In this document: positions 23,949 to 34,560 of the stretch, piece after piece
Numbering within the stretch: position 1 is the stretch's first letter
Layout: each line of letters begins with the position of its first letter
Assembly (NCBI GenBank): GCA_032629725.1
Contig: JAFEVB010000006.1
Location: forward strand, 186,001 to 250,000
From: Gremmenia infestans
Lineage: Eukaryota; Ascomycota; Leotiomycetes; Helotiales; Hamatocanthoscyphaceae
Direction: 5' to 3'
Length of the DNA stretch: 64,000 bases
The notes under the pieces: generated by a model
The model's input: only the letters and a program-made list of their open reading frames with translations
Database searches by the model: none
What the model was told of the DNA's origin: nothing
Position numbers and translations under genes: made by a program

Positions 23949-25079
23949 GGTCTGCTCATGTTGTTCGGATATGAGATAGATTATTTGCATTAGTGGCTTA
24001 GTTCGTTTGATGTAGTTATCATGAATGCAAAAAAATAAGGAATGATAGACCATTGTAATGATAGTTACGCTGATTTGGATGAGAGTAAGGAAGGCAGCGC
24101 TCCTAGTCTAGGTAGCGCGCGAAAGGATTTGGAGGAAATGAGGAATGGAGAAAGGGGCTGCTAATGTAGTAATGAATGAGTGACTTTCTGAATTTAACTA
24201 ATAACACGTGTCAGGAATGCCTTTCTTGGTATTATACAATACGGTGTACAGTTCTAACGAGTACGAGTAAAATGCCCTATGTTATGTTTCAGAAAATTAA
24301 AAGTTCCGGTAAAGTTTTGAAGAAATCTGAACACGGCATTGCAAAATATATATGTGCTGTGGCACGTGACCCTAACCACCGTACTTCGAACCTCAACTTT
24401 ATGCAAGTTATCTTATATTACAAACTACCCACAGCCGCTGCCACTGATTCAGTATACATAATCTCCGAATATCATATCAACGCAGACTTACTTTATGAAT
24501 TTATTCCCATACTTTGTTTTTTTCTACCGAGTACTGTACAGTACTTCCTCCCATCCCGAAGGAAATCAGGGAACAACACCACACCGCACCACAATTCCCC
24601 ACCCCCTGTCCCATGACGCAACATTTCCCCTCACCAGCCACATCCTCCTTCCCTTTTAAGTCTTCTCCCCTGGAATACCCGCTGGTGGCCATCAAATAAA
24701 GCTTGCTTCGTAAGGTGTTGCGGCGAATGAGGGGAGAGGGTGGTGTGGCTGAAGCAGGGCAGTTGGCATGGCAGGACAAGCTTTCTATCAACATGCAACA
24801 TGCATGCATGCATGCGCCGCCTCGGTTTGTGCTTGTTGGCCCATGGATGGGGTGGGGGGACGTATGATGTATTTCTGGATGAATCTTCTGTTATACTTGT
24901 AAATATATGCTTCAATCAAGTGCTTGTCTTTTCTCAAATACTGACCGTACCATCCAATCCAATACATCTATCGCTCTTGATATATTGCAACCATCCGTCG
25001 CTATCTTCATCTCCACGTCATATGTGAAAACATTTAACTTGTTAAGGATTCGCACTGCTCAGAAACTAGCAGCAGCAAA
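23949..25079. other. Intergenic region with a 16-bp perfect palindrome and ATGC repeat
   Basis: No supported gene. Contains the palindrome AGTACTGTACAGTACT (24530-24545) and an alternating CATGCATGCATGCATGC run near 24799-24816. Downstream part is the promoter of the GPI-type protein gene. Confidence 0.4.
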
Positions 25080-25682
25080 ATGCATATCTCAATACTCGTA
25101 CCAATCTTCCTCACGGCAGCAGTAGCAGCAGCAGCAGCCGCTACAGAAACAACAGTCCTCGCAACATCAACGATCCTCTCCGGCGCAACGACAACCACTG
25201 TCGCAGCCCCTACCATAACACCCTCTACACCGGGCAGCACCCTCCTAGGTCTCTCTTCGTCTTCCGCTGCAGGAACCACGCTCTTGGGTCTTTCAACCTC
25301 GACGACGGGCACGGATTCAGATACGATGATGACGGGGATTACGCCGGGTGGATTGAACCATCCGGCAACGGCGAGTAGTGGTGGCAGTGGGAGTGGGAGT
25401 GCGGAGGTAAGTGGGTATTTGAGTAGTGTGTTGAGTGTGGAGCATTCGGGGGTGGGGGCTGGTGGTATGTATACCTATTTTCTTACTTATATCTATCTAT
25501 GTGGAGGAGGGAAAGGGCTGATGTTTGAATGGCTAGGAATTACACCATCGGCTGTAGCAAGTAGTGCGAGTGCGAGCGCCAGTTCAAGCTCTAGTAGTGG
25601 CGCGGGCGTGAAGGATGTGAATGTGGTTAGGAGTATGGGGGGGCTGGTGGTGTTCGTTGGGATGGGGGTTTTGGTTTTGTGA
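25080..25682 (+). CDS. Secreted Ser/Thr/Ala-rich protein, probably GPI-anchored
   Basis: Exons 25080-25464 and 25537-25682 give 176 residues. The N-terminus MHISILVPIFLTAAVAAAAA is a signal peptide with likely cleavage after the Ala run. The body is Ser, Thr, Gly and Ala rich, as in O-mannosylated wall proteins, and contains a near-duplicate STLLGLSSSS / TTLLGLSTST. The second exon encodes a Ser-rich stretch then a hydrophobic C-terminus (MGGLVVFVGMGVLVL) without charged residues after it, the pattern of a GPI-anchor signal. The intron (GTATGT...GGCTAG) removes 72 bases. Expected at the cell surface or wall; no enzymatic domain. Low-complexity composition prevents family assignment. Confidence 0.7.
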   Translation: MHISILVPIFLTAAVAAAAAATETTVLATSTILSGATTTTVAAPTITPSTPGSTLLGLSSSSAAGTTLLGLSTSTTGTDSDTMMTGITPGGLNHPATASSGGSGSGSAEVSGYLSSVLSVEHSGVGAGGMYTYFLTYIYLCGGGKGLMFEWLGITPSAVASSASASASSSSSSGAGVKDVNVVRSMGGLVVFVGMGVLVL

Positions 25683-26069
25683 GGGAATGGGAGGGAGAGG
25701 GGAGGCTGGTTATGTGACACGTTTGGGATGAAGGAGTTTGGGACATTTGATTGCATTTTATGTATTCTGGACATTTAATCTAATACCCAATATCGCATTG
25801 ACGTTTGACTCATGCTTCGTTTTGCTTCTCCTGAGTTGGTGAAAGTGCCTAGTGATAGTTGTTAGCAATCATGTCAAAATAGTGATTCCATAACAAAGAT
25901 ATAAAATAATTAAGTGATCAGACAGCAGTTGGTACTTGGTTTGTGTCCACATTATAATTCAGAACAGGTCTGTGAATAAGGTTTTTCATCATATCACCGG
26001 GGGGAAAGCAAAAGAAAAAGATCAAACTTACTTTACAAGAAGTAGAGTGGCCAACCATTTTGGTGCCAC
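25683..26069. other. Short convergent intergenic region, nothing seen
   Basis: Between two convergent genes. AT-rich tail sequence with possible polyadenylation signals such as ATAAAATAAT; no gene. Confidence 0.4.
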
Positions 26070-27053
26070 TCAATCCGTTCTTTTCTTGAAGAACGAATCC
26101 ATTGTCTTCTGGCTTGGGTCATGCTTCAAGCTACCAATACCACCACGAGTCTTCTTCAACCCATTCAGATGCTCCAAGTTATTCACTGCTTTTACCGCAA
26201 GTAACATATGTGGGAGCATTGGGCGAGAGACTGGGGCAGAAATTGTAGCTGGTGATGAAACACCTGTATACTGTTGCGAAAGCTCTGGCGGCCCTGCTTC
26301 TGCTGACGAAAGTGTTGGAGGAATTTCGAGAGGGGGCCCATAGGTAGGCTTCTCTTGCACTGGAATGACTCCGGGTCTCAGCTTGACTTCAAGATCCAAT
26401 ACCCCAGTATTCGACCATACTCCTATGTAATCTAGACTCAGACCACGGTCAGCAGACGTAGCTACAGCTACATTTGCTAGGGAAAATCGCTTCAGGATGC
26501 TTCTCCAAAGATAATTTAGTATTATACCATGCGCAACGACAACGATTGAATGTTCGTCCCGGACCACGGTAAATAGTGGAAGAAGGTGTACATCGACGAA
26601 GGCATCCACCCGAGCCATCATGGATTCTTTTGACTCGACGTCTCGAAACCCAGGATCGTTCCGGTGGGCATCGAGATGTGCATCTCGCCCACTCGGAGCT
26701 CGAGGACGTTGACTGAATGTCTTGCCCTCGTAGAACCCAAAGTCCTGTTCGCGAAGCAGATGGAGCTGGACGACGGCTTGTGGGGTAGGGGATTGCGCGA
26801 CCCGAATAGCTTCGGCGGTATTGGCTGCACGCTGCAGGTCGGAAGAAAAGATATGGGAAACCTTTACATCTGTTGCTGCGAGGTGAGCACCAAGTCGAGC
26901 AGCTTGAAGCACACCATGGTTCGTGAGGGCAGAGTCTGTGATACCAGCACTGGGATTGTTAGCTAGAGACCAATGTGCAGCAAAGGAGGGTTCGTACTAA
27001 ACTCCTGCGACATTGTGGACGGTCTCGCCGTGCCTGATTAAAAATAACCTCAT
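26070..27053 (-). CDS. Histidine phosphatase (phosphoglycerate-mutase-like) family protein
   Basis: Exons 27053-26998 and 26949-26070 give 311 residues. The first exon carries the catalytic signature LIRHGETVHN at the extreme N-terminus; across the intron follow YAGITDSALTNHG and then FSSDLQRAANTAEAI, LREQDFGFYEG (phosphatase Glu) and VVVAHGIIL (second catalytic His). These are the RHG, arginine, glutamate and histidine positions of the branch-1 superfamily. Substrate cannot be inferred; fungal members act on sugar phosphates or phosphoproteins, and the genome context gives no pathway. The last about 100 residues are Pro/Ser rich and end in a Lys-rich tail with QKTMDSFFKKRTD, which resembles a PCNA-interacting (PIP-box-like) motif. 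The donor GTTTA|GTACGA was chosen because it yields the conserved VYAG and keeps phase. Confidence 0.88.
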
Positions 27054-27442
27054 CCCGCCCTGTGGGAGAGGGCAGTTGTGGTTATTCAGCTTGGGATCAT
27101 GCTCGGTGGTGGAGTTGTAGAGAGGAAGAGGACGAGGAAAGCTTTGGTGGGAAGGAAATTTTATTTTCTACTCTGGAGCACAGGCAGGGGTCTAGCGTGG
27201 CTTAGTCAGCATCAGTAGAGCAGAAGCGGAGTCAAGACATGATTCGCCGCTTCTTCAATATCATAACGGCACCTGAACACCACAAGAGCATCACTAAAAC
27301 CCTGTGAAATACATTCAAATTCGAAGAACTCTTACTGAAACTCCGGGAAGACAAATCTGAGATACTCGCATTAACCACGCTATTCAGCTCCTGGCCGCTT
27401 CATCGAGGAAGCAACGAGCATAGATGATAGCTCTAGGTCATC
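27054..27442. other. Upstream region of the histidine phosphatase gene
   Basis: No coding sequence recognised; presumed promoter of the minus-strand gene. Confidence 0.4.
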
Positions 27443-28373
27443 ATGGCTGATTCAGGGCCGCAAGATTGGTTCTCAGATATCCAGCAGGCGTAGGAAGCAG
27501 CAGGACGAGAAGAAATCTCACACTTCTCGAACTATTCAGAATGGCTCCTTTCTCTTATAACTTTGGACTTTTTGATTACCATCGGTATTGCCACCTATTT
27601 TTACCTGTGCAACTTACAGCTCCGCCGGTGGATCTTTCAACCAGACCCTGTCGAACAGCAAGATCGTGCCGCTCACCGTCCGAACCCCTTTTATCTTCAC
27701 CTCTGTATGCTCATCTTTGTGGTTAGCAACACTTGGGTGATTATTTGGTTGCAAAACCCTTCCTGGCTTTCACAAGGCTGGTATCCGGTGGAAAATCTCC
27801 TTGGGTTAACTTGGTACTCCAACACTACTTTTCCTGGGAATATGACGAAAGTGTAACTTGTTGGAGGATTACTTTTTGGCCAAAGTATACACCGAGTACT
27901 TCTTCCTGTATCGTTTCATCGGAGCGAACTGCCGTCTCTGGTTATTCGCCAGTTAATCCTCGTTGGCCGTTGTTGATATCGTGCTATGCATTTTCTATTC
28001 CGCATCCTCATTTGGCGGATATTCTGGGGCATATTTCCTACTTGCTACCCGAACCAGTCGCTGGACATACCAGTACTGATGCTTGACTTAGACGTTGTTG
28101 GGACGCTGGTCTGGTCAACCCGATGGATATTGTGTCTCTATGTCTCGGCCCTTAGCAAATCCTTCAGCCTCCGCTTGGATTATATTTCTTACCGTATCAT
28201 TTCAAAACACTTCTTGGTCCGCCTGCCATTTGATTGTTGTTCAGGGCACTTGGTGGTGTTCAAAGTTTCGGAAGAAGAAGTCATCCCGGGACTCGCCCAG
28301 GCCGTCCTCCAACAACACCTTCACCTCTGGAACCACTTCACAGGAGTTCAACTTCCGGACAGTACTTGCATGA
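27443..28373 (+). pseudogene. Decayed multi-pass membrane protein-like sequence
   Basis: Two successive frames read as membrane protein but are interrupted. Frame A from ATG 27443 has a TAG at codon 17, then LDFLITIGIATYFYL, LQLRRWIFQPDPVEQQDR and LHLCMLIFVVSNTWVIIW up to a stop at 27856. Frame B from about 27858 reads KVYTEYFFLYRFIGANCRLW, a TAA, LAVVDIVLCIFYSASSFGGY, TGA and TAG stops, then NPSASAWIIFLTVSF and a basic KFRKKKSS tail, ending at 28373. Each in-frame stop could arise from C-to-T change at a Gln or Arg codon. I do not recognise the family. Caution: the tract is pyrimidine-rich on this strand, which by itself favours open, hydrophobic-looking frames, so this may be chance. Confidence 0.33.
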
Positions 28374-29401
28374 CCTCTCTTTGCAAGCTAGTCAGGAACT
28401 ATACACAAAGCGCAGTCATATTGAATATCATCAGCTCGTGGGTTCTGCAACCTCGGATGTTAGGCGGTAGAGGAAAGTTTTCTCCAATGCAACTCGCTAG
28501 TTTTCCGGCATGCGTGGAGCTATCACACAACTTCATCACCACCACCATATCCGTATCTTTACTCTCCGAAAACCATTCGGGACTTCCGCGGATTCGTAGC
28601 TTCGAGTTTTAACCGGATGAAAAGCGTGGACCTTTTAGCAGTCATTCTGTTCACTTGTTTTGGTACCCATTCACTCTGCGTCGCCAGGGCCGTCACTTCC
28701 CTCAACACCAATCACAAGCGTCCCCAGTCAGCTTCCAACACAACTTTACCACTTCACCAATACCAGCAGTTTGCTTGTTTGCAAAGTATCCAGGGAGTTT
28801 GCGTGAATACCCTCCAACGTTTGAATCACCTATCTTTTGTAAGTTTTGGCTGCAAGTGACTTCCTCCTCACTTTTTTGGTGGGACCTTTATCAATTGACT
28901 CAAGTCTGAGGAAGTTCGCCTCGCCTGTCCGGCCAAAAACAATTCGCTGCACACCACCTATGCACGCTCCAGTGAGCATCATCCTGCACCTCTTGCAACT
29001 CTCTTCCACCACCATCATCATTTCGTGTCCTCGATTTTACCAAGTCCTGTCAACATCCACCTTCTCTCCATACATGCCTTTCGCCACAGAGCCATCTTCA
29101 ATGCACGTCTACTTCCGACTCCATTCGTATTCCTACGCAAAGCCACAAAACTCTTCTTCACGATTCCCCTTTCTCGGATGCTCCCTTTGCCCAACCGCTT
29201 TGTTGTAAATAGGGGTGCTCTTCATCCACAAATCCGCTCTTGCCTCTCCTCAATCCATCTGTCGCCATCCTCACCCGCTCTCCATCTACTTACCGGGCTA
29301 TTGATCATCGACTACCCATGCTCTACTCTTCTGATTTCCAAACTAACGGCACGTTCCACTAGTAATCTGTCCCTACTGTTACCGCTTAGGCTGTATCCAC
29401 C
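28374..29401 (+). other. Pyrimidine-rich leader/promoter region of the Cys-cluster gene
   Basis: The plus strand is strongly C/T-rich over about 1 kb up to the ATG at 29402. Several overlapping plus-strand frames are open but none resembles a protein; minus-strand frames are nearly absent. Most likely promoter and 5' untranslated region, where fungal genes often have CT tracts. Confidence 0.4.
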
Positions 29402-31917
29402 ATGCACCAAGAAGTGGAACTTCCACTCACCCCTCGCAGTCTTACTCCGGCTGAATCCGAAGGGGAATCAGATATTGAACTCAATTACGATGCCCCTGCA
29501 ACTGCCGCCCCAGAAGATGCGTTCTTCAAAGACTTTTCGAAAAGTCGCCTCTCTTCCAGCATTCATCACCTCGGCGTGATCCTTAATTCAAAACGCAAAG
29601 CTGCACTAGAACCCATTCGGGGAGCGGCAACAGGATATCTTGACCAAGACAAGAGCGGCAATTATGATCCAAGCACCAAACGCATCCGTCCCCCAGTAAG
29701 AAGAAGCAAGAGGGTCAAGTTAGCAGGGGATGACGAGAATGGCACTCGGAATTCTCGGAGGACATACAGACGAGCAGGTTATAGTTTGACCCTGTCTTTC
29801 TTCTTTACAAATAAGAAGGCTTTGACTTATTTGAGATCCATCACTCCAAGTCCAGAAGACTCGGAAGGTATCAACGCTGATGATGATGATGAGTTCTCGG
29901 ATACCGTTTTTTCGGACGACGATTCTGGTAGTGGTTCTCGTAGGACTCGCAGAAAAGTCAAGGCACCTAAGAGACTTGGCGCTGTTGCAGAAAGGTTGGT
30001 CGCGAATCAAAATTCTCGTATGTTCTTGCTGACACCCGACACAGAGTAGATGGCCTGAGGCTAGATGATCTAACAGAAGGCAATCCTCAACGACGAGGGT
30101 GCAAAGCTTGCTTCCACTTAGGGAATGACGATTGCTCCCTCATCCAGGAGGCGTTTGAATATCCATGCACTGCATGCGATGATGCCGATTTGGAATGCGA
30201 GTTCATTGTTCCGCCAAAGCTTAAAAAGTCTTGCGAGGGATGCAAAAGGAAACGAATCACCTGCTCCTACAAAGACGACGGTGGAAAGGACATTGATACA
30301 TGCAATGCATGTGAATATGATGACGAAGCTTGCTGCGCTGCTCCTTTAAAGGAATCGTCATACTCGAAAAAGTTCACTAAAATTTCCCTACCGGTAACCG
30401 ACCCGATTGCTGGGCGAATGTTCACTGCTTGCTGTCAATGTCGCGAAGCTGGTTTGAGATGCTCATTGAAAAGGGATCAGCCGGGACCATGCAAAATCTG
30501 CCGCGAGAATGGCGACAAGTGCACCTTCGCTCTAGAGTCTAAAAGCAACGCAATTGCACAATTATCTAAAGCCAAGCCTCCCCAGAAACCCCAGAAATCT
30601 CAGAAGTTCAATAAGGTTCCGCAGAAGCATCAGCGAGCCAAGCGGGCACCAATCTTACCTGTATCTGTAAAATATGCAACCGACAGCCTTGTGACATCAG
30701 AAAATTCATGGCAAATTCTCGGAAAAGAAGCAGAGAGAGAATTCAAAAGGAGCTCGCGGAGCAAAGAAAAAGGCGAGAAATGTGCCTCCTTGTCACTATC
30801 ACCAACACTAATACCAATATCAGCAGGCATCCCACACAAGATGATAAAAACCTGCTTCGCGCACCCAATCAAGTTCAACTACATTCCCGACCCTCTAGGC
30901 GCACACCCATGCTCATGGTGCGCATTCCCCTTCTTTGGGCTCTGGGGCCACGGCGAAGTAAGCGTTGAAGTTATCCCCTGGGGCGGCTCCCTCGGCAACG
31001 AGGAAGTAGCAGGTGGGCATTCTTCCAACCATGATTCTAAGCATAACAAGGAGAGTAGTAAAATGTGCGTCGCGTGCACATTTTCCCGCGTGCGGACTAT
31101 GACATGTCAAGGCCATAGAGTGAAGCGGATTCCAGGTTTCGATATCGATGCTTGTACGCCGGCATGTCTAGAGGCGAGTTTCAAGGCTCTTGCAGTGGGA
31201 GATAGGAAGGGTGGGGAGTTGGCGGTGCGGACCAAGTGGTGCAGTATCTGCGTTGCGGTCGCCGAGTACAAGTGCTGCGCTTCACAACATTATTCTGATT
31301 CCGCTGAACCCATTGTGAACGGAAACGGAAACCTCCTGGAGGGCTGTGGGCTTTTCCTCTGCGCTACGTGCAATGATACGTTTGAACGTGTTGAGAAGAG
31401 CAAAGGCAGTGCTCCGAATGTGGTTGTGCTGGATGCTTTGGTGAAGGTGAGGGGTGATGAGCTGTGGATGCATGGTAGGGGGGCGGGAGATGATGCGGAT
31501 CGGGTGAGGGCAGATGCGGTGTTTTTGACGACGAAGGGGGAGCTGATGGAGAGGATGGCGCAGGGGATGGATTTTGGTGGTGGGGAGGTGGAGGGGGATG
31601 GGGAAAGGGAGGGGGAGAGGGAATTCGAGGCTGGATTGGGACAGATGTTGGTGGAAGTTGATGAGAAGAAGGGGACGGGAAAGGGGGATGATAAGGGGAA
31701 GCGGAAGCAGCAGGATCTCGTGTTTGGAGGTGAGTTGACACCGAGGTGTATAGTGGGTGGCAATGGCAATAGCAAAGGGAATGGGAAGCCGAAAGTCGAT
31801 CGGAAGGGCAAGGGGAAAGCGCTGCCTGGGGTGAAATATGAGGAGACGAAGAACGGATATAAAGCGAAAAGTCTGTCGCCGGAGGATCTGGAGGCTTGGG
31901 AGAAGTTGTGGCCATGA
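29402..31917 (+). CDS. Cysteine-cluster (multi CxxC) nuclear-type protein
   Basis: Exons 29402-29994 and 30045-31917 give 821 residues; the junction GAAAG|GTTGGT...CACAG|AGTAG keeps phase and removes the stop at the end of the first frame. Residues 1-200 are acidic and basic, disordered, with RPPVRRSKRVKL as a likely nuclear localisation signal. From residue about 210 four cysteine clusters follow: RGCKACFHLGNDDCS with CTACDDADLEC, KSCEGCKRKRITCS, CNACEYDDEACC, and TACCQCREAGLRCS with CKICRENGDKC. The second resembles half of a Zn2Cys6 DNA-binding domain (CxxCxxxxxxC plus a later CxxC). A further Cys-rich block near 410-560 (HPCSWCAFPFFG, MCVACTFSRVRTMTC) precedes a Gly/Lys-rich tail. Probably a chromatin or DNA-binding factor, but function is unknown. 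A small extra intron around 29780-29840 is possible. Confidence 0.75.
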
Positions 31918-32970
31918 ACTAGAGCAGGCGGCGTCAAAAGGCGAGTAGATTCCACTGCCAGTGGCAGGACTGCGTTTGATTCTCTAGGGAGAAGGATGAT
32001 GTACTCTCGGGACGTGCTGGCCTTTTGAACGGGCAAGCATTATCGGGAGCGAGTTTGAGTCTTCCATGGGGCATTCAAAAGGCAGAGCTGGTTGGCATTT
32101 CTGCCGACTGCGGATCGATCAGAATTTCTTTCTTGCTGAGGTTGCAGCAAGCAGGTGTATTATAATCACCCCTATCATACCATGAATCAAAACCAATCTA
32201 ATTTCCTCCTTCCTCCTCGAGCTCTGTGCTCTGTGTTCGGGTTCTAGGATATTTCTTTCGGGCAGGGTTTGCAATTGCATCGAGATTTATTCAGCATGTC
32301 AGATATTCTCGATCGGTGTTGACTGTACTGTATTATTTACCTTTCTACCATTTCCATTTCCATCCATACCATGCATATGGAAAACTCAATATCTTTCCCA
32401 ATATAATCACTGCAAGAGAACCCACGCAATCTGTCTGATTATACTGTGGAGTGGTGTACGGCATTGAGGATTAGAGCATTGCTCGGGACGGGATGGTACT
32501 TTATATTCAGTACTGGTATAATATATCTGTTTACACAAATATGTCCTTCCCTAGAATACGTTTTAGCCTTTAGATTTGAACAGCACACCTTGTTCCAATT
32601 CCAAAGCCACAGTGCTTTGTCGAGTATAGGATGAATGTAAGTGTTTCTTTATTTTTATTTTTTTCTTTTTCTTTTCTTTTAAGAGAAGCTTGGGGGTGAG
32701 ATTGAGTAGCGGTGTGATGAGCTGAGAGTGCGGAGAAAAGTAAACATTTTTATCCCCAGCAGCTTTGGGTAAGAAGTGGGTATTTATCCCCTTGTACTAT
32801 ACACAAAGCGGAGTATGTACATGTCATAATCATAACATAATCATCTATCCCAAAACCAAGAAGCCTTCCGCAGGCCCGTAGAACGCCACATCGCTATGCG
32901 AGAATCGTAAAACCATCCATCATATCTATTTCACAGAAAGTGATTTCATAAGAACACCCAGGACCCGAGC
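31918..32970. other. Convergent intergenic region, nothing recognised
   Basis: 3' flanks of the Cys-cluster gene and of the PFK-2 gene. T-rich stretch near 32648-32680; no gene. Confidence 0.4.
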
Positions 32971-34560
32971 TTAAGGAGTATTCTCCCCATTCGCACCATT
33001 CCCGATAATACCCTCTGCCCCGACTGGGGGCTTTTCATGATGTGCTACACTCCCCTGGCCTCTCCACGTACTAACGGCATCGATGCCCGAGCTCGCATAC
33101 TCCTCAATAGTACCATAAGCTCTGGGCGTAAGCTTGATCAGAGTATGAAGCGGGACGGCTAGCCAGGGCGATTTGGTCTGGTCCTTTTTCATAAAGTAGG
33201 CGTAGATGCAGCGTAGGACGGCTTGGTGCGTTACGATGAGTATGTCTTCGGATCGCTCGAGTTCCATGATGATGGGCTCAAGGCGGATTACTACGTCTCG
33301 GTATCTGTGGGGGCTGTTAGTGGGGTAGATGGGTGGGGATGTGGGGACGTACGATTCGCCGCCGCGGTAGCGGTAGTTGTATTTATCTTCGTCTCGGGCG
33401 GCGAAGTCTTCGGGGTAGGCTTCTGCGATTTCTTGATAAGTCATGCCGTCGCAGACTCCGGAGTCGAGTTCATCTAGGGCTTTCCATTGTAGTTGGTTGT
33501 AGTGCTTAGGAAGGTACCGGGCGGTTTGAATGGTGCGTTTGAGGGTTGAGGTCCAGACAGTTAGGGGTCGATCATCCTGTCAAAGTCAGTACTAGATTTG
33601 CGGGGTGAGGAATTGATGGTGCGTACCCCAACTGATCTACGCACAAGTTCTGGAAGAAGCTTGGCATACTCATGACCCCGCGGCGAGAGGTCGGCATCAC
33701 CACCAATCTGACCACCAAGATTGTACATTGATTCTCCATGCTAAACAGGCAGTTAGTATTTTGCTTGATTTCAAGGGTACTAATAACGCACCCGCGAGAG
33801 CCAGATAGAGCGGGGCTTGATGTGGAGGTTCATCAGGTAATAAACCACGCGACTTTGTAGATAGTCCTGAATGCGATTGATAATGACCCGCTTTCCAACA
33901 TCCATAATCTTCAGATACGTTAGATCACTCTCATCCTTGTCAATGGTTTCATAAACCCTCTCGTAATTCCGAATTCGTTTGCGGAAGTCCTGCGCGGCCT
34001 CTTCTGGATCCTGTCCAATGTAGTCTGGAGATGTGGTCTTGACTTCGAGGATATTGCTCATAATGAGATCTTCATCATCACATTTACTCTCCACGTATAA
34101 CGTCTCAATACCATGCTCGTCCATAGCCTCAGCGATCCAGCGCCTGCGCTCCTTTGTAGAATTCGTAGCATCCAGGATGCCAATCAGCCCACCCTTTTTG
34201 AACCAGGCAATCATATCATTCACAGCAGCTTCTGCGGCAGCCCGACGCATTCGTTCTCCCTCTGCATTGCTCGTATCGAAGAATTCGGCGGTAGGATGTG
34301 CGGTTTCTTTGCGACGGTAATTCCCCACGTTGAAGACCTTTGCGTCAATGGACAGCCATGCAAGGTACCGTTGAGCTGGCACGCAGAATATTAGCTATGG
34401 ATCTACAACGAAGACGGGCGGGCCCATGGATGCAATTCGTACCTTTCTGTGCAATGAGAGATTTTCCACGGGCTGGTAGCCCAACCATCACTACACAGAT
34501 CTGTGTATCTTCCACCTGGACACCCACACCGTTAGTCTTTCTGGGTCGCATCATCTCCAT
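32971..34560 (-). CDS. 6-phosphofructo-2-kinase / fructose-2,6-bisphosphatase
   Basis: Five exons (34560-34443, 34375-33792, 33740-33627, 33576-33353, 33304-32971) splice in phase to 457 residues. The kinase half has the P-loop VGLPARGKS (residues about 27-35) and FNVGNYRRK for fructose-6-phosphate binding. The phosphatase half begins at the third exon boundary with SRHGESMYNLGG (phospho-histidine), followed by ELDSGVCDGMTY (catalytic Glu) and VTHQAVLRC (second His). Because RHGE, E and H are all present, the enzyme looks bifunctional, making and breaking down fructose 2,6-bisphosphate, the regulator of glycolysis/gluconeogenesis; yeast instead splits these activities among Pfk26, Pfk27 and Fbp26. 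The start at MEMMRPRK sits directly before the domain; long N- and C-terminal regulatory extensions seen in some fungi are absent. Confidence 0.95.

Noticed and set aside
27986..28612. 208-codon plus frame
   Set aside because: Openness is explained by pyrimidine richness; the alternative frame shows better coding character, and no family resemblance was seen.
31290..32036. Long minus-strand frames opposite the Cys-cluster gene
   Set aside because: Pro/Ser/His low-complexity translation, antisense of the Gly/Lys-rich tail of the real gene.
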